This document shows positions 18,895 through 32,012 of a stretch of 64,000 nt of DNA, in pieces. Position numbers and translations under genes: made by a program. Source of the DNA: Pelodera strongyloides (lineage: Eukaryota > Nematoda > Chromadorea > Rhabditida > Rhabditidae); the NCBI GenBank assembly GCA_036852015.1, contig JAANDG010000184.1:1-64000 (forward strand), in the 5' to 3' direction. Below the pieces are notes generated by a model that saw only the letters and a program-made list of their open reading frames with translations, was not told the DNA's origin and made no database searches. Numbering within the stretch: position 1 is the stretch's first letter; the number at the start of each line of letters is the position of its first letter.

Positions 18895-21800
18895 ATGGGT
18901 GACATCGAGGACGGGTTCGATATTGGACCGATAGCTGGTGCGTCGAAGACAACGGATGAGGTTGGGACATTTATACTATTTAAAGCGGTATAACAGCCGG
19001 TTTTTGGGACATGCTGGACGCTGCGTTCCCATGCAGTATTTGCAAATACTGTTAGTTTTGTAGTATATTATCTTCATTTGCATACAACACATGAGAATGC
19101 GGTCGTCCGACATACGTTGCAAGAAGTAATATCTCGTTGTGTTCTCATTGTAGATTGTGTATAATTCTTTATTCCCAAAATTGTTCATAAGAAATCGAAG
19201 CCAATTGGATAATAGAAAGAGGACCCACACAGATCCCTTTTGAAAAATACTATATTGATTGCATATACAATACTCCATTTTTCTAGTTATCGATCAAGAT
19301 CCGTTCATCCAAGCGCACGATGCGAGACATGGTGGATAAAGGACAAATGGATTCGTTTGTGCCAGGTAGCCGACAAGAACTTCTATATGTTTATTATTTG
19401 TTTATCTATACTTTCCTTTGTTTTACATTGTGATGATCGAGGAGTACTTGAGGTGAGAACTATATTATGTATTCTAATGGTATAGTGTGTTGTACGCAAC
19501 TTGAAACATGAAGTTCCCGATGGATCCGAGATTTTCAGGTACTGTGCCGGTTTGGGTTCGAACTTGGGGCTGCAGTCACAATGCCTCGGATTCGGAGTAT
19601 ATGGCGGGAATACTGGCCAGGGTACGTTTTTGTGTGTTTATGTGTAGGCGTTAATGTGTGTAGGTGGTGAGGGAGAATGTGTGGGTGTGTGACGCTATGA
19701 GTATGAAAAATGGAAGGATGAACTTAAACATTTCGTTATTACTTGTTCTTGTTTCTTCTAGGCTGGGTATCCAGTTGTGAAGGACAAGGACGCTGCCTCT
19801 CTGTGGGTATTGAATTCATGTACGGTTAAGACGCCCTCAGAACATCAGGTATGGTGTCTTTCTGATTTTTTGTATAATAAATTTTACTTGGATTTCGTTC
19901 GTAGTACCAACTTTGGCTTTTCACTGTTCTTTGATATATTGTGTTTCTGTTAGCTCTGTGTTCAAGTGATCATGAAAATTACGACTATTCTGTCAAGTAT
20001 TTATAGTTCCAGTGCATATGATGTAGAATGTAGCAGTGTGTCTGGATTACGAGTGTGTGTTCATTTATCTGCACAAGATGTAAAATAAGGTATTTTCAGG
20101 CAAGCAACCTTGTGGCCGAGGGAACGAAGCAGGGCAAGAAAGTTGTAATGGCAGGATGTGTTAGTCAGGTAAGTTGTTTTGCTGACCAGGCCAGTATGTC
20201 CCCTTTGTATGAACAATTTGATGCCAGATAATAGATTGAGGGAATTGTGTGACTTGGGCATTTATGCGATAGAAGCGGTCGACTCCTGTTTGTGTTGATT
20301 TTTTCGAAGAGCCTTCGCAATTTCTATACGCTCACTGTTACAGTGAGCTCTCTTTTGTATATGTGCGCTGTTGTTTATGCAACTAGAATAGAAAACATAT
20401 GTTGTAGGCGGCTCCCGATGAACCCTGGCTCAAGGGCATCTCCATTGTGGGAGTGAAGCAAATCGATCGAATCCAAGAGGTACCCGTTCCAACATTGTTT
20501 TCTTGGGTTGTTGACTTGATGGGTTTTGTTTGGTCGAAGGAAAACAATACATTGTCTTTATTGTTAGTCTTATGTCATAGGACTTTAGGACCTCTCGAAC
20601 TTGGGCAATTAGTAATTAAACTTGATTATTATGTGATCGTTTGTCCGGGAATAAGAGTATATGTTTTCTAGGTTGTCGAGGAGACATTGAAGGGTAATAC
20701 CGTGCGATTGCTGTCAAGGAAGCGCCCTGACGCCGGTCTTAGTCTGCCCAAGATGCGAAAGAATGAACTTGTCGAGGTTAGTTTCTGTTGGAAGGTGTGA
20801 CTTGGTTGGGGGGTTAGGCTTAGGCTTTGGCTTAACCTGTGAATATGCAACACACTCTTGTTTGGGGGGAACCTCACACGAAAATTACGCATATTTTGAC
20901 GTCACGGGGCTGAAGATACAAAAAGAGAGAAAAGAAAAGGAATAAACTGAATTGTGAAGCATAACATGTACCGTATGGCCCCCTTGTCAGTATGGGATGT
21001 TTTTATGTACGCATTTCCGTCTTAGGGTTGCCTTTTGATATCTGATTATGTGTTATTTATATAATCAATAAACCTTTATTATTAAACTCGACATTTATAT
21101 TGAATGTTTTCAGGTGTTGGCCATTAACACAGGATGTCTGAACCATTGTACGTATTGCAAGACGAAAATGGCCAGAGGAGATCTCAAGAGTTATCCTCTA
21201 GAAGAGCTGGTAGGTGATTGACAAGGTCTTTCATCAGCTGTCTTGGTTGTTTTCGTTGAGCTTAAAGCGAAATACCAGCCGGTTTTTGAAACACATCTCA
21301 AATATCTGCATTCGCATGTAGTTATGCTAAGTGGGGTCTATTTTTTTGCCGAAAGTCGGTTTTTTTTTGTAAATACGTGTGTTTCGCTATTGTTATATGT
21401 GCGCCAAGAAAGCTGCTGAATGTTTCTAGTGAAATCTAAGATCGTTTGTAGTGCTTATTTTTTCAATAGGACATACATATGTAACTGGTATGCTTTCGTA
21501 CTCTGAGCTTTTACAGGTGGAACAAGCTCGGACGGCGTTTGAACGCGACGGTGTCAAGGAATTGTGGCTAACTAGTGAGGATCTGGGTGCCTGGGGGAGG
21601 GATCTCGGAATGGTGTGTTCTTTGTACTTTGTATGCACAACCTTTGTGATTTGATTATCCGACTTTTAAACCTGAGCTTGCAATTATGTGAATATTTATG
21701 ATTATCTGACTGTACTGTGATTGTGTTTTTGAGGTTCCCATCTTTCATTCTCTTACTCGTACTGTATTGAGTACTGCGCTTACACTAGATACTTGATTGC

Positions 21801-23944
21801 AAAACTTGCTCATTTAGGTACTTCCCGACTTGTTACAAGAGTTGGTGAAAGTGATCCCAGAAGGCTGTATGATGCGATTGGGAATGACGAATCCACCCTA
21901 CATTCTGGACTATTTGGAGGTGGGATTGAAAAAAAAGATACAAAACGTATGCTTGTTATCAACCTACCGTCTGCGTATCTATAATTTTTCTCCCGCTGCC
22001 ATGGACTGTGTGTATATGTATCCCTGCTGAACGTTTGTTGTGGGAATAGATTTAATAGTATCTAGTGGCACAATGAGAATTCTACGATGACAATGTTATC
22101 CCAATACACCGTACTGATAGTTGTATTACAGGAGATCGCCGAGATCCTCAATCATCCTCGTGTATATGCTTTTCTGCATATTCCTGTGCAGGCGGGTAGT
22201 GATGCCGTGCTGAGGGACATGAAACGGGAATACAATTCAGATCACTTTAAGAGGATTGTCGACTTTATGATCAAGAAGTATGTTGTTTTTAACACTTTCT
22301 CTTCTACTCTCTACTAGTTTTGGGCGATGGCAGAGTTTTCATGAGTTACACAATCGTAATGTAGTAGAACCTTTTCGTATGCTGATCTGTGTAAATTTCT
22401 CCTTCCTAGCACAGAATGGAACATAGTTTGCATATAATCAAACAACGTTCCATATTGCTTTAAATATGCATTGTTGGTTAATCGTTCAGAGTTCCTGGTA
22501 TTTACATCGCCACTGACATGATCTGTGCATTTCCAACGGAAACGGAAGAAGACTTTGAAGAGTCGATGCAATTGGTCAGGGACTACAAATTCCCATCACT
22601 ATTCATCAATCAGGTAATTGGATTACAATTATCTGAATACTGTGTTTGTGAGTACTGTATGATCCTCGCGTACGACACGTTTCTTGGGTTTATACGAGGT
22701 GAACTGAGTGTAGTTGTGAGTACTGTATATCGTCACAGGTACCTACACTTGACGTGTACTATTACTATGGATCGAGTGTGTTGTTGTCCTATGCCTTACT
22801 CTGTGTTGACATGGTGTTTTAATATCTTGTGTTGTTGTGTTTTGATAACATAGTGAAATAAATTTAGTTCTATCCCCGATCCGGTACCCCAGCTGCTCGG
22901 TTGAAGAAAATTGACACGGTGGAGGCGAGGAGACGTACAGCGGAAATGAGTGCTCTATTCAGGTATGTGTAGTATACATATGCGATTATTGGGCATGATA
23001 CTGTATGTATTACGGAAAATCTAGTCTAGTAGTTTAGAATTGACCTTAATTGATTGTTTGATTGATAGTGTTTTTAACAGGAGCTTTCCACTATGTTGCC
23101 ACACTTTGATTTCAGGGGCTATTCCCGATATGAAGGTTCGCGTATAGGAGAGGAAATGGACGTGTTAGTGTGTGAGATAGCATCAGATAAGGTGCATGCG
23201 GTGGGACACAATAAGAACTATGAACACATCCTCGTACCGTACCCAGGTGGGAATTTAGCTTTGTTTCATGCTCTTCTGTTTTATATTGTGACGCTTGTAT
23301 TTTCCGGTGTTTGAGATGGAGCATGGATGGCCCAGATCACATTGATACGCTAGTGGTCAAAACCATATAAATACAACGATAAATAGGCCCTGAGTAATCA
23401 AGAGAAAGGACATCAAGGTCGTTTGGCACTGTTCATCTGTCCGCTGTCGTTAGTACGACTAGGGTTCGGTACCCAGTTGTTGATAGAGATGTTACACGTA
23501 TATCTGAAAAGTTTTGACGACGTCACAGACTAGTTCTAGAGCGAAGGGACCAGCTGTAGCGTCTACGTACATAATCCTCACAACACTCTTTTTATGTATG
23601 AACCATATTCCCTTCTAGACTTCGTGATGGGCAGACGAGTTCGAGTACGCATAACCGAAGTGGCCAAGTTTCACATGTTGTCTGAGTTGGTCGATGAGGT
23701 GCCGGAGCAGTACACGAGGACAAAGAATGGAGAAACCAATGAGAAGGAGAATCTGGAGGACCAGACCGACCGGAAACAGACAACGGATATCAACCGTAAC
23801 CTCACTGATAGTAAGGTGTCTGCTGAGGGAGAAGGACAGACAGTTTTGTCTGTGCTGGCAACCCGACTACTCCACCCAGTATCTGTGGCGGCTTGTTTGA
23901 TATCTGCGATCGTGTTTTATATTGTATTTGATGTGTTGTTATAG
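18895..23944 (+). CDS. CDKAL1: CDKAL1, tRNA N6-threonylcarbamoyladenosine methylthiotransferase
   Basis: This radical-SAM enzyme adds a methylthio group to t6A37 of tRNA-Lys(UUU). Exons: 18895-18960, 19287-19365, 19539-19621, 19762-19848, 20100-20168, 20408-20479, 20672-20776, 21114-21209, 21517-21612, 21818-21919, 22132-22277, 22490-22613, 22868-22962, 23116-23246, 23619-23944. They sum to 1677 nt, 558 aa (human 579), with all phases closing. The N-terminal methylthiotransferase domain has its three cluster cysteines in TWGCSHN (C60), LNSCTVK (C96) and AGCVSQ (C125). The radical-SAM CxxxCxxC is [12 protein letters not shown] (C195, C199, C202). Then come [18 protein letters not shown] and [13 protein letters not shown] region near residues 430-470 ([10 protein letters not shown]) precedes a C-terminal hydrophobic anchor (~535-558), as in the ER-anchored animal protein. 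Intron 1 carries a family-A miniature element. Confidence 0.96.
18979..19140. mobile_element. TTAA-type miniature element, family A (CDKAL1 intron 1)
   Basis: The left end is TTAA plus AGCGGTATAACAGCCGG at 18979. The right end is decayed (near GTTGCAAGAAGTAATATCTC). The interior has TTTGCATACAACACATG like other copies. A partial copy of the same family starts at TTAA 21262 in intron 8. Confidence 0.65.
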
Positions 23945-25400
23945 AAGAGTGGGGGATATTTACAAGTTTATTTGTTGGTTAACTATGTGTGCGTGGTAAC
24001 ATGAAGGACATTGGTTAGGTAGCATTTGTTAATGTTTTAGGTGTTACAAGGGATCGTATTTTGCTGCAACTGATGAATGGGTTAGTTAGTAAGTGAGGGA
24101 AATGTGAAAGCTAGTCGTGGTTCAAATTTGATTATTAGTAGTACTATATTTAGTCGAGTTTAGCTGTTCAGTCTTGATTAACTATTACAAGCAAGATTTT
24201 TTGTTCTGGATGCCTTGTTAATTGTTGTGCAAACTCGCTGACTTTGATTTATTTATAGTTATTAGGTTTATTGGTTTATGAATAAGGTAATAATAATCAC
24301 GTAGGTTGTGGAATTGTAGTAATAACACCGTTTTCACAAACAAGTTCCATGATTTCAGGTTAAGTGGTTGAACTTAAAGCATCTAATATACATATTATTT
24401 TCGAGTCGTATCGACTAACACCCGATGAGAACTACGTCCTCTTGTTGATTTTCAATTGTTGTTTTCCTTGTTAATAAATATATGCAATCACTATGGAGAC
24501 ACTTATGACTTATGCATTTGGCCTTTTTAGGGAAGATTTAGGGAGAGCGAAACATTTACGATGAACAATTATGAGAGGGGGAAAGGGAGAGGATCATTCA
24601 ATTAGAACTGTTTCATCTGTACTTGTATGAAGGAGTCTGCCAACTGGAGAAATACAGTACTCCCTTACAATTGGATTTTTACAAAAAACTCGCGAGGCTT
24701 ATCTCGTGTGTTCGGAAAGCGAAATGTTTTGCCACGTTGATAAAGTGCATTACTGGATGACCGGGTACTTCATGACAGATTCAGAACACTTCACTATTAA
24801 TTAAAATACTTTATTCATCTTATTAGTATAGAAATATCACCGAGAGACGTAAAGTATACATTGTACAATGTGACTCGTAAGTGTAATGCGTAGAATATTG
24901 AATATGTATCAGACTGATAATATATTTGTTAAAATAGGTAGATGAAACCGATGTATTATTATGGGTTATTATGGAGGTGTGTTGGGAGAACTCATATTCT
25001 TGGATAACAATTAAAAACAGTATGCTGTTTATTTATTAATAACTTAATAGGATATCATTACTAATTAGTATTTTAGTCATTTCTCGATTAACAGTATGTA
25101 TTGAGCGGTCCTATGATAGATGGTTTATTCACTGATTGATGATGCATAATAGATAATTTTTGAAATATATTCTAAATAAAACTCCATAGGAGATGAAACG
25201 GCTAATTAGAGGTCAAATAATTAGATAGAGAAATAATTACAATATGAAGTCATAGTGATCCCACCATTGATAATGGTGAGCAATACCTGCAATTATCTAT
25301 AAGGTATACTGTAAGAGCTAGTCATGATGTGATCTATGATCTACCGTAATATACTTGTCGACACTTATGCGACGTCAATTTCGTGAGTGATGTCCTTTAC
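23945..25400. other. Convergent intergenic region between CDKAL1 and the tyrosine phosphatase
   Basis: Both flanking genes end here. The sequence is AT-rich with no recognisable exon, RNA gene or repeat family. A candidate AATAAA for CDKAL1 lies in the TTAATAAATATATG run at about 24470. Confidence 0.5.
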
Positions 25401-26104
25401 TCATATTGATGGTATTTCACTGTCTATGTACTGGGAACCATCGAGACATACTTCGTCCATTGGTCGCCTAAAAGCAATTAAAATTATTAAAATTATAGGG
25501 GGCATGCGTAATTGCTTGCCCTTTTGATGATATTGAAGCGCTCCACCCTATGCTAACTTCATCTCTCTCTCTCATTGGACATCTCTTGCTCCCCCTTGCG
25601 CGCACCCCTATAGGATACGTGCGCGGAGTGTGTGCGAAACATTTTGTAGCAAGTGGGCTGAGTGCCATTGCATTACTTTCTGCCACCCGCGGTCTTCCCT
25701 CGCGCACACCGCACACTTGCCATTAGAGAGGGGTGCCGCCCCGCGCGGGGGCAGTCTTGGCTTTTAAACCAACACATTCGTACACTTACGTGACCGCTAA
25801 CCTTGTTTGTATGGCTGCACTGAGTGTGTCGTAGAGTGTGATATACTGCTCTGGTGTCTGTACCATTCGAACCCGTTGCTCCCTCAGCTGTGAGACGGTG
25901 CGGAAGACGTCTAGATGTGTAGTGGAGGTGTCATCCAACTGGTTAAGGAGATTGCACAGCGCGATGAAGACGCCGGTTCGACCCACGCCAGCGCTGAAAT
26001 AGCGAGAGGTACTTTGGATGAGATTTCCGTCCATGCAATACAACTTCACAAAACTATGACGAAGCAGATGGTAAGTGAACCAGAGAAAATAATGAGAGAC
26101 AGAT

Positions 26105-26137
<33 letters not shown>

Positions 26138-27966
26138 AGAAAAAGGTCGATTGCCGAGGTAAAGTTCCCCACCTGCAGTGTACAAGTATCGGTGGTGTAT
26201 GTCTTCCCTTTCGTATCCGTTCCACAAAATCCAGTAAATGTTCTCTGCTTTCTGGTGCCTTCGAGTCTTCCCACTCTTTGAAGTGGAATTGGGAAATCTA
26301 AAACATATTTACTAGACGGTATTAGTAAATAAAGAATTCATCGTTCTTCTGCAAAGTAGTTCCAGTTCCTGACGAGATCAGCTCCATGCCGGTGAGAATT
26401 CTCCGATCCATGCTCCCTTCACGTAACTACCACTTGCCAATGTTATGCGAAAACTCTCAGTACATACAGTATACATTTGACTGGCCTAGTTTCATCTCAA
26501 TGCTTCGTCGATTCAAAATCTCTTGGTGTTGAATTGAACAGTGTGAAGATAATTCGAAGTAAAGCTCACCTCCTTCTTCTCTCCATCTTTTGTGACATCA
26601 AATTCTCTGTGTAAACATATCGGATCATCAGTCGTGCTCATTAGATCAACCGTGATTTCTCCAAAAGTAGACGCTTCACCCACTGACGAGGGCCAATACT
26701 TGGCACATTTCGGCTGAAATTTGAGGAATTCAAGGAGTGGGATCATATCAATACAGAATTAATTGTAGGAGCGCCATATGTGCGCGGCAGGTGTGCCAAC
26801 TGGCATTAAACTCCTTTTAGCGCATAGCTCGAGTACTTTAGGGAGTCCGCCTTGACGTAATCCTTGTCGCAGTCTCGCGATGATATGCTGGTAGACCAGC
26901 ATATCATCGCGAGACTGCGACAAGGATTACGTCAAGGCGGACTCCCTAAAGTACTCGAGCTATGCGCTAAAAGGAGTTTAATGCCAGTTGGCACACCTGC
27001 CGCGCACATATGGCGCTCCTACAATAGCTACCCCGCTAGAGGGCCACCGGCAATTGAACATATTTTCATTTGGCAAACATCTAAAAACGAAAGAGAAACT
27101 CACCCTGCAATTTTCGACACATTGTGTGAGCATTATAATACATTGTACATCGTGTTCCCATACCATGCTCCAGAAGTCTTCTACTGTGGCAAAACGACGA
27201 CCGGAAGTCACCTATTCAAGACAGAATTCTTTAATTTATTACCCTTTAGCTGGGGGGGGGGGTAATATTACTAATCGTTATGGGCATGCGTATCTGCGGG
27301 GAAGAGGGTTGGATTAGGTGTAATTGCGCAAGAAAAGGTGAGAATATCGGAGCAACAAGATACTTAATTATCTGCACGGTTAAATTACTCAAACTACATG
27401 TTTCACAAAAATGTTATCTTTCCAACCTTGCTAAACGGCACTAATTGAAAGACATCCTACTGGAGAGTATTCTAATTATACCAATTATCAGAGCCTGCAA
27501 TTAGATGCGGGTAATTTTTATTTGTTCAATTTTCCAACCTGGTACGCAGAAAGAAGCGGTAGAGGCCAGGCCATGCAGTTATTGCACTGTATTAGCAAGT
27601 CGTCAGAAGCATAGGAACAATACACTCTTAGCACATTTTTCGATTTATCGATTTATTTTCGTGACTCAAATCGGGCAGCGTCGATCAATAAATCAATAAA
27701 TCGATAAATGGTCTGCGTATTACTGTATTACAACCACAACCACCCTCAAGCACTTACGCTTACTTCGGTGTCCCCCAGCGGACCCTGGGTAGCGATGAAC
27801 ATACGCGGTTTCTCGTAACCCTAAAGAGTAATAATGTATTGTAAAGTAGGCCCTTAGCTTCCCTGCAAGGAAGTACGGTACCAGTGTGAATATCCGAACC
27901 TCAACACCACTTATTAGACTGTAGTTCAGTCTAGAATACTGAAGAAAGATAGAAGAAAGAACGAGA

Positions 27967-28006
<40 letters not shown>

Positions 28007-31000
28007 GAAAGCGGAATGAGGATGACTGAGAGTGAAAGAGAGAGAGAGAGAGAGAGAGAGGGGTGGTGAAGGGAAAAGGCTCAATCTTCAGTCATACCCA
28101 ATAGCATATCTGAAGGAACTCACATCGATGAAACTAGCATTGATATATCCATGTTCTCCCTGTTGAAGCGGCACCCGATTGTCGTCATCTGAATTAGATT
28201 ATATATTACATTATTACGTACAGTGCAATGGGTCTGATTATATATTACCATATTCCGTCCAACCCAAATCTGTGGCCGAAAAGGGCCAGCATAAAATCGT
28301 AGAACCGAATCGAGCTCCTGCTGCCCTATAACTTTGCGGACTTTGCATTTATAAGCCTTCGGCACAAATAATAAATGAAACAATGTGGTACACTGGTGGA
28401 CGAGATCACCGAAAGCGTATAATTAAGAAATGTAAATGATAAGTGTAGATTCTCACATGGTAATACATCCATAAACCTGTTCCTCTTCATATTTTGCTCA
28501 CTTTCGATCATTGATTTTCTTTCCGAACAGTTGAAACCGGACGCTTTACTCAGCATCTGAAGTATTAAAATTAGCCTGGATATGCTTCGTTTTTGCCCAA
28601 AGGTTGACAAATAAACGTTTAAAAACAGACGGTAGTCGCTGTTTTGTAAAGAACCACAATACTAAGTAATTTATTAATTAAGTTTATTAAAAGTGTTTCT
28701 ATTGTATAAAAAATAACTAAAACTAAAACACATTTTGAAGTGAGTGGGACCCAACACTTGAAAGTGTGAACTATGATGTACAGTAGAATGGCACGAGACT
28801 AACAAAGAATAATGTTTCCTCAACTATCAAATACGCGTGACTAATACATCCATAATTACAAAACTGCTCTCTATACCTCAAATTCGTCCAGGAATACAGT
28901 ATCATCCTTACTGTGATATTCATTCACACGGTCGACGAATTCTTCAATTTTGATATTTCTAAATGTAGTTTATGTTAGAGTGCGTGTATTTGGGACAGAC
29001 CCAAGGACCACATATTGTCCATACTATCAAATCAGTCCCAGAAACCTAAAATGTCATACTACCGCATTAGCACCACTCTTGTACGTTCAATATTTAGAAG
29101 GAAACTTATAACTTACGTATCATAGGACAGTGCTTTATCTGCTGTAGCCTCAGATACTTCGTGAAGTGAAGGAATTGCGATATGACTCGGTCGATGACTT
29201 AACGCAAGCTTATTAATAAAAGCTAAATTTTGCTTGCCGAGTTGACGCCGCTTGTACGCCAAAAGGCCGCGGAATTGCCAGATAACGTGGGCTACTGTGA
29301 AGGTGAGCGGCGTACCACTGATGCTGGTGCGCCGATTTGCGTCTGAGATTACTTTCTCCCATTTGAGTATTACGCAATATGGGGTTTCTCATTCACGATT
29401 GCTGTAAAATAGTTTCACATAATCAACCGATAACCTTTTTCATGCGTCTGAGTTACATTTAATTACTAAATTCCAAAAACTCACCTGCTAACTTTCCTCT
29501 CCTCTTTGCTCAGCTCGTCCTCAACTATTGTTTTTGTGAGCTGCAAAAATGTTGAATAAACTTTCCTTGCTCACAATCAGCTACTTTCAGAGTTGAAATA
29601 CCATTTCATGTTCAGGTCTAATTCTGCTTCTAATAACCTTATTCTCCAACAGTAATTGCACATAATTGTATAAATTTCACACTAATTGACTAATTTCACC
29701 AGTACCAGTTGACAGGAGAGCCTACTTTTGGGTAGATTCACCGGCCCTGCTGTGTGATTACCGGGTGTGTTGCGCTAGGGTGAATCGGTGTGGGGATGCG
29801 GGAATTGTTGGGTGCGTGCGGCCTAACGGGAGGGCGTCTGCCCTCCTGTTAGGCTACACTCAAGGCGACGAGGGTTTGAGTCCACGGCATTTTTGGTGAG
29901 ACACAAGGGGTAACCCAGTGGAGCCAGTGTAGGCTTACTCACCTGTTCTGCATGGTGTCCTTCCGGCTGATGTTCCACATCGTGCACTTGTTTCTCCGAA
30001 GATGTGACGATCGGTTGAACGGGACGGTCAGCGTAGAAGGAGGATTCTCTGAACCATGGTAAAGCGATACGCCAGCCAGTTTTTGAAACATATGGTTAAC
30101 AATTGCATTCCCACATGTTGTATGCAAAGAAATGTTATTAGAATAAAAATCGCGCAGTATCGCACAGTTACCAATATGCCTTTTAAAAACCGCCTGTTGT
30201 ACCGCTTGAAGCAAAGGGCAGGCTCACGAAAAATGGCTTATGATTAAGTCTGGAGCATGAACTCCGCGAATACTCCCAATACTTGAGTCACTTCATTTCA
30301 AACTGCGCAACCCCAGCTTTGTACTTCAACAAGTGTTACAGCGGTATAAAAGTAGGTTTTGAAATGTACGTTGAACGCTGCATTCGATTTAGTGTATGCA
30401 AATAACTGCGCGATATTCTCATGAATCGCATTTGCATGCAATATATGGGATATCAGTTGTTTGCCAACGTTTCAAAAACCGTCCCTTATGTCGCTTCAAA
30501 GATTCTAATTAAAATAACCAACCGTTGTTTGGTTTGATTTATTCGTTTTCGGTAGAAATATGCTCCGACAAGAAGGAGAATGAGAGTGAGGAACAGGAAT
30601 AGAGATCCCAGCACAATGAGTCCGATATCCAGGGCTGCAAACAGATGAATCAATATATTAATAAATAAATAAATTATAATTCAAGGTGAAAAGTCAATAA
30701 ATTAATACTCCTCATTTTAATTTGTGCTTCCGTAAATGTGCATTCATATTTTACAGAAATTTCTTTGAGAGTAATGAAAAATTGGGATAGGAAATACCAT
30801 GGAGTATGAGTTACACATAATAATTACGGTTCTTAAATACAATCTCCATTGAATATTACTAGAAAGTTCTTTATATTTCTTTTTAGCAAGTTTTTTTTTA
30901 AATCTTTTTTATTCGTCAATTTGTAGTTCGTAAACAATTTTTGTAGTTACAAAAGTCTTAGAAAATGAAATTTTTTTAAAGCAAACCCTTTTGGTCATGT

Positions 31001-32012
31001 TAGAAAAACATAAAGTGTAAGCGAAAGGCAGGTTTTTGTTGCTACTGGAGCTAATACTTACAAATTCTGTTCTTCTAAAAAAAGGGATCACCTCAGTGGG
31101 AGAACAATGAAATCAGTTATTATTCACGGGATTATTGGATACGCACGGAATCAGAGAAACACTAGGAAGTAAATATTGTTGCCACGCACAAGAACATGTG
31201 CCGCGCGCTTTCTACTGCGCGGAAACGGCGCGGCACACTCTGAGTGTTTTCAGTATTTGGTAATTCGGCGTAAGAAAACTTCTGGAAATATGTTTAAAAA
31301 AATGTGAACAAAACCATCCTTATTTGGAATGTTGAACCCCACAGACTACACACGACTAACAATGAGCTTCGCTACCAAGTTATGGTACTTTGTAACTATA
31401 CACTATACCGCTTTAGTCCCAAGCGACCAAAATTTTAATAAGAAATTGTGACAAAACAAAAAATATAAGAAAAAATACGACGTTCACTAATGAAGACGGG
31501 AGCTTCTTTCCACCTCTTGTATAAAAAGGTGCCGAGAGGGTCCTTGCATATTGCCCTCAGGGCTAGATACTGGGCCCTCAGGGTTATATTAGGAAAAAGG
31601 AGAATCTTTCCCTGGATCGAAGACCACGAATTCGCAGGGAACATCAAAATTCACAGATGCACGAGGATGAACTTTGGACGATTGCATTTTATCATTTTTT
31701 CGTGTCACGATTTTTATTACTGAATCTCACATGGATATGCTATCAGGAAAACTTACATATTACCATTGTTGATCGGTATTACCCCTACATCGTCTATAAC
31801 ATAACTACATAACAACGCGCAGTACAGAAAATGGGGATAGTTTTAGGCTCCAGAAACAGCGATTTATTGCATTACGAATTCTAGTCAATGAATATAATCC
31901 TTACATGGTACCTTAGGTTTACCTTTTGAGATGTGTTAATTGCAACCTATTTATAAACCACGATAATGCATTGCTTACCGGGTTCAATGGGCTGCGTATC
32001 CGGCGTGGTCAT
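25401..32012 (-). CDS. Single-domain transmembrane protein tyrosine phosphatase with minimal ectodomain
   Basis: A classical PTP that would dephosphorylate phosphotyrosine at the cytosolic face. Exons (minus): 31979-32012, 30519-30634, 29485-29540, 29117-29323, 28877-28958, 28457-28556, 28124-28188, 27764-27820, 27104-27211, 26570-26713, 26173-26297, 25790-25993, 25401-25467. They sum to 1365 nt, 454 aa, phases closing. Eleven residues precede a transmembrane helix (IGLIVLGSLFLFLTLILLLV), then YRKR. PTP motifs in order: KRNRFMDVLPYDD, GYINASFIDGY, IATQGPL, VEDFWSMVWE, KCAKYWP, QFHFKEWEDS (WPD loop, reading W-E-D), VHCSAGVGRTG, QTPEQY. The catalytic Cys (C364) is rebuilt by splicing: one exon ends VHC plus AG, the next begins CGCTGG. 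The P-loop, Q-loop and WPD-loop Asp are present, but Pro is Glu. GPL and VEDFW are separated by about 12 extra residues. Exon 4 (acceptor 29323 or 29317) and the exon 2 donor (GTTATT) are the least certain parts. Confidence 0.85.
26105..26138. repeat. (GA)n microsatellite
   Basis: Simple GA repeat inside the phosphatase intron that separates the WPD-loop exon from the P-loop exon. Longer GA runs occur at 27971-28003 and 28036-28060 in another intron of the same gene. Confidence 0.95.
26762..27025. repeat. 264-bp near-perfect palindrome
   Basis: The two 131-bp arms are reverse complements as far as I checked by eye (outer ends ATTGTAGGAGCGCCATATG / CATATGGCGCTCCTACAAT, centre GCTGGT-AG-ACCAGC), with a 2-bp spacer at 26893-26894. 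It lies wholly inside the phosphatase intron between exons 26570-26713 and 27104-27211. Open frames read through it on both strands because of the symmetry and are not genes. Confidence 0.92.
29811..29891 (+). repeat. tRNA-Arg-like sequence with perfect hairpin
   Basis: GGCCTAACGGGAGGGCGTCTG resembles the box-A/D-arm region of tRNA-Arg. GAGGGTTTGAGTCCAC resembles box B. The middle forms a 15-bp perfect stem (GCCTAACGGGAGGGC / GCCCTCCTGTTAGGC, 29821-29854) that a normal tRNA would not have. It is more likely a tRNA-derived repeat than a working gene. It lies in a phosphatase intron. Confidence 0.45.
30060..30211. mobile_element. Miniature element, family A (phosphatase intron)
   Basis: Left end TAAAGCGATACGCCAGCCAG, right end inverted TTTAAAAACCGCCTGTTGTACCGCTT. 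The interior has TTGTATGCAAAG. The TTAA boundaries are degenerate. Confidence 0.65.
30340..30501. mobile_element. Miniature element, family A (phosphatase intron, second copy)
   Basis: It begins near GCGGTATAAAAGTAGGTTTTG and ends TTTCAAAAACCGTCCCTTATGTCGCTT. It holds GTATGCAAATAACTGCGCGAT and a second, inverted ATTTGCAT. It is only about 130 bp from the previous copy and just downstream of the transmembrane exon. Confidence 0.7.

Noticed and set aside
25786..26274. A 162-codon minus-strand frame through the phosphatase P-loop that lacks the catalytic Cys
   Set aside because: It reads through an intron containing a GA microsatellite; the AG at 25994-25995 (minus) is a good acceptor, and splicing restores VHCSAGVGRTG.
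26864..27265. 133-codon plus-strand frame
   Set aside because: It reads through the palindrome and the antisense of a phosphatase exon; no own motifs.
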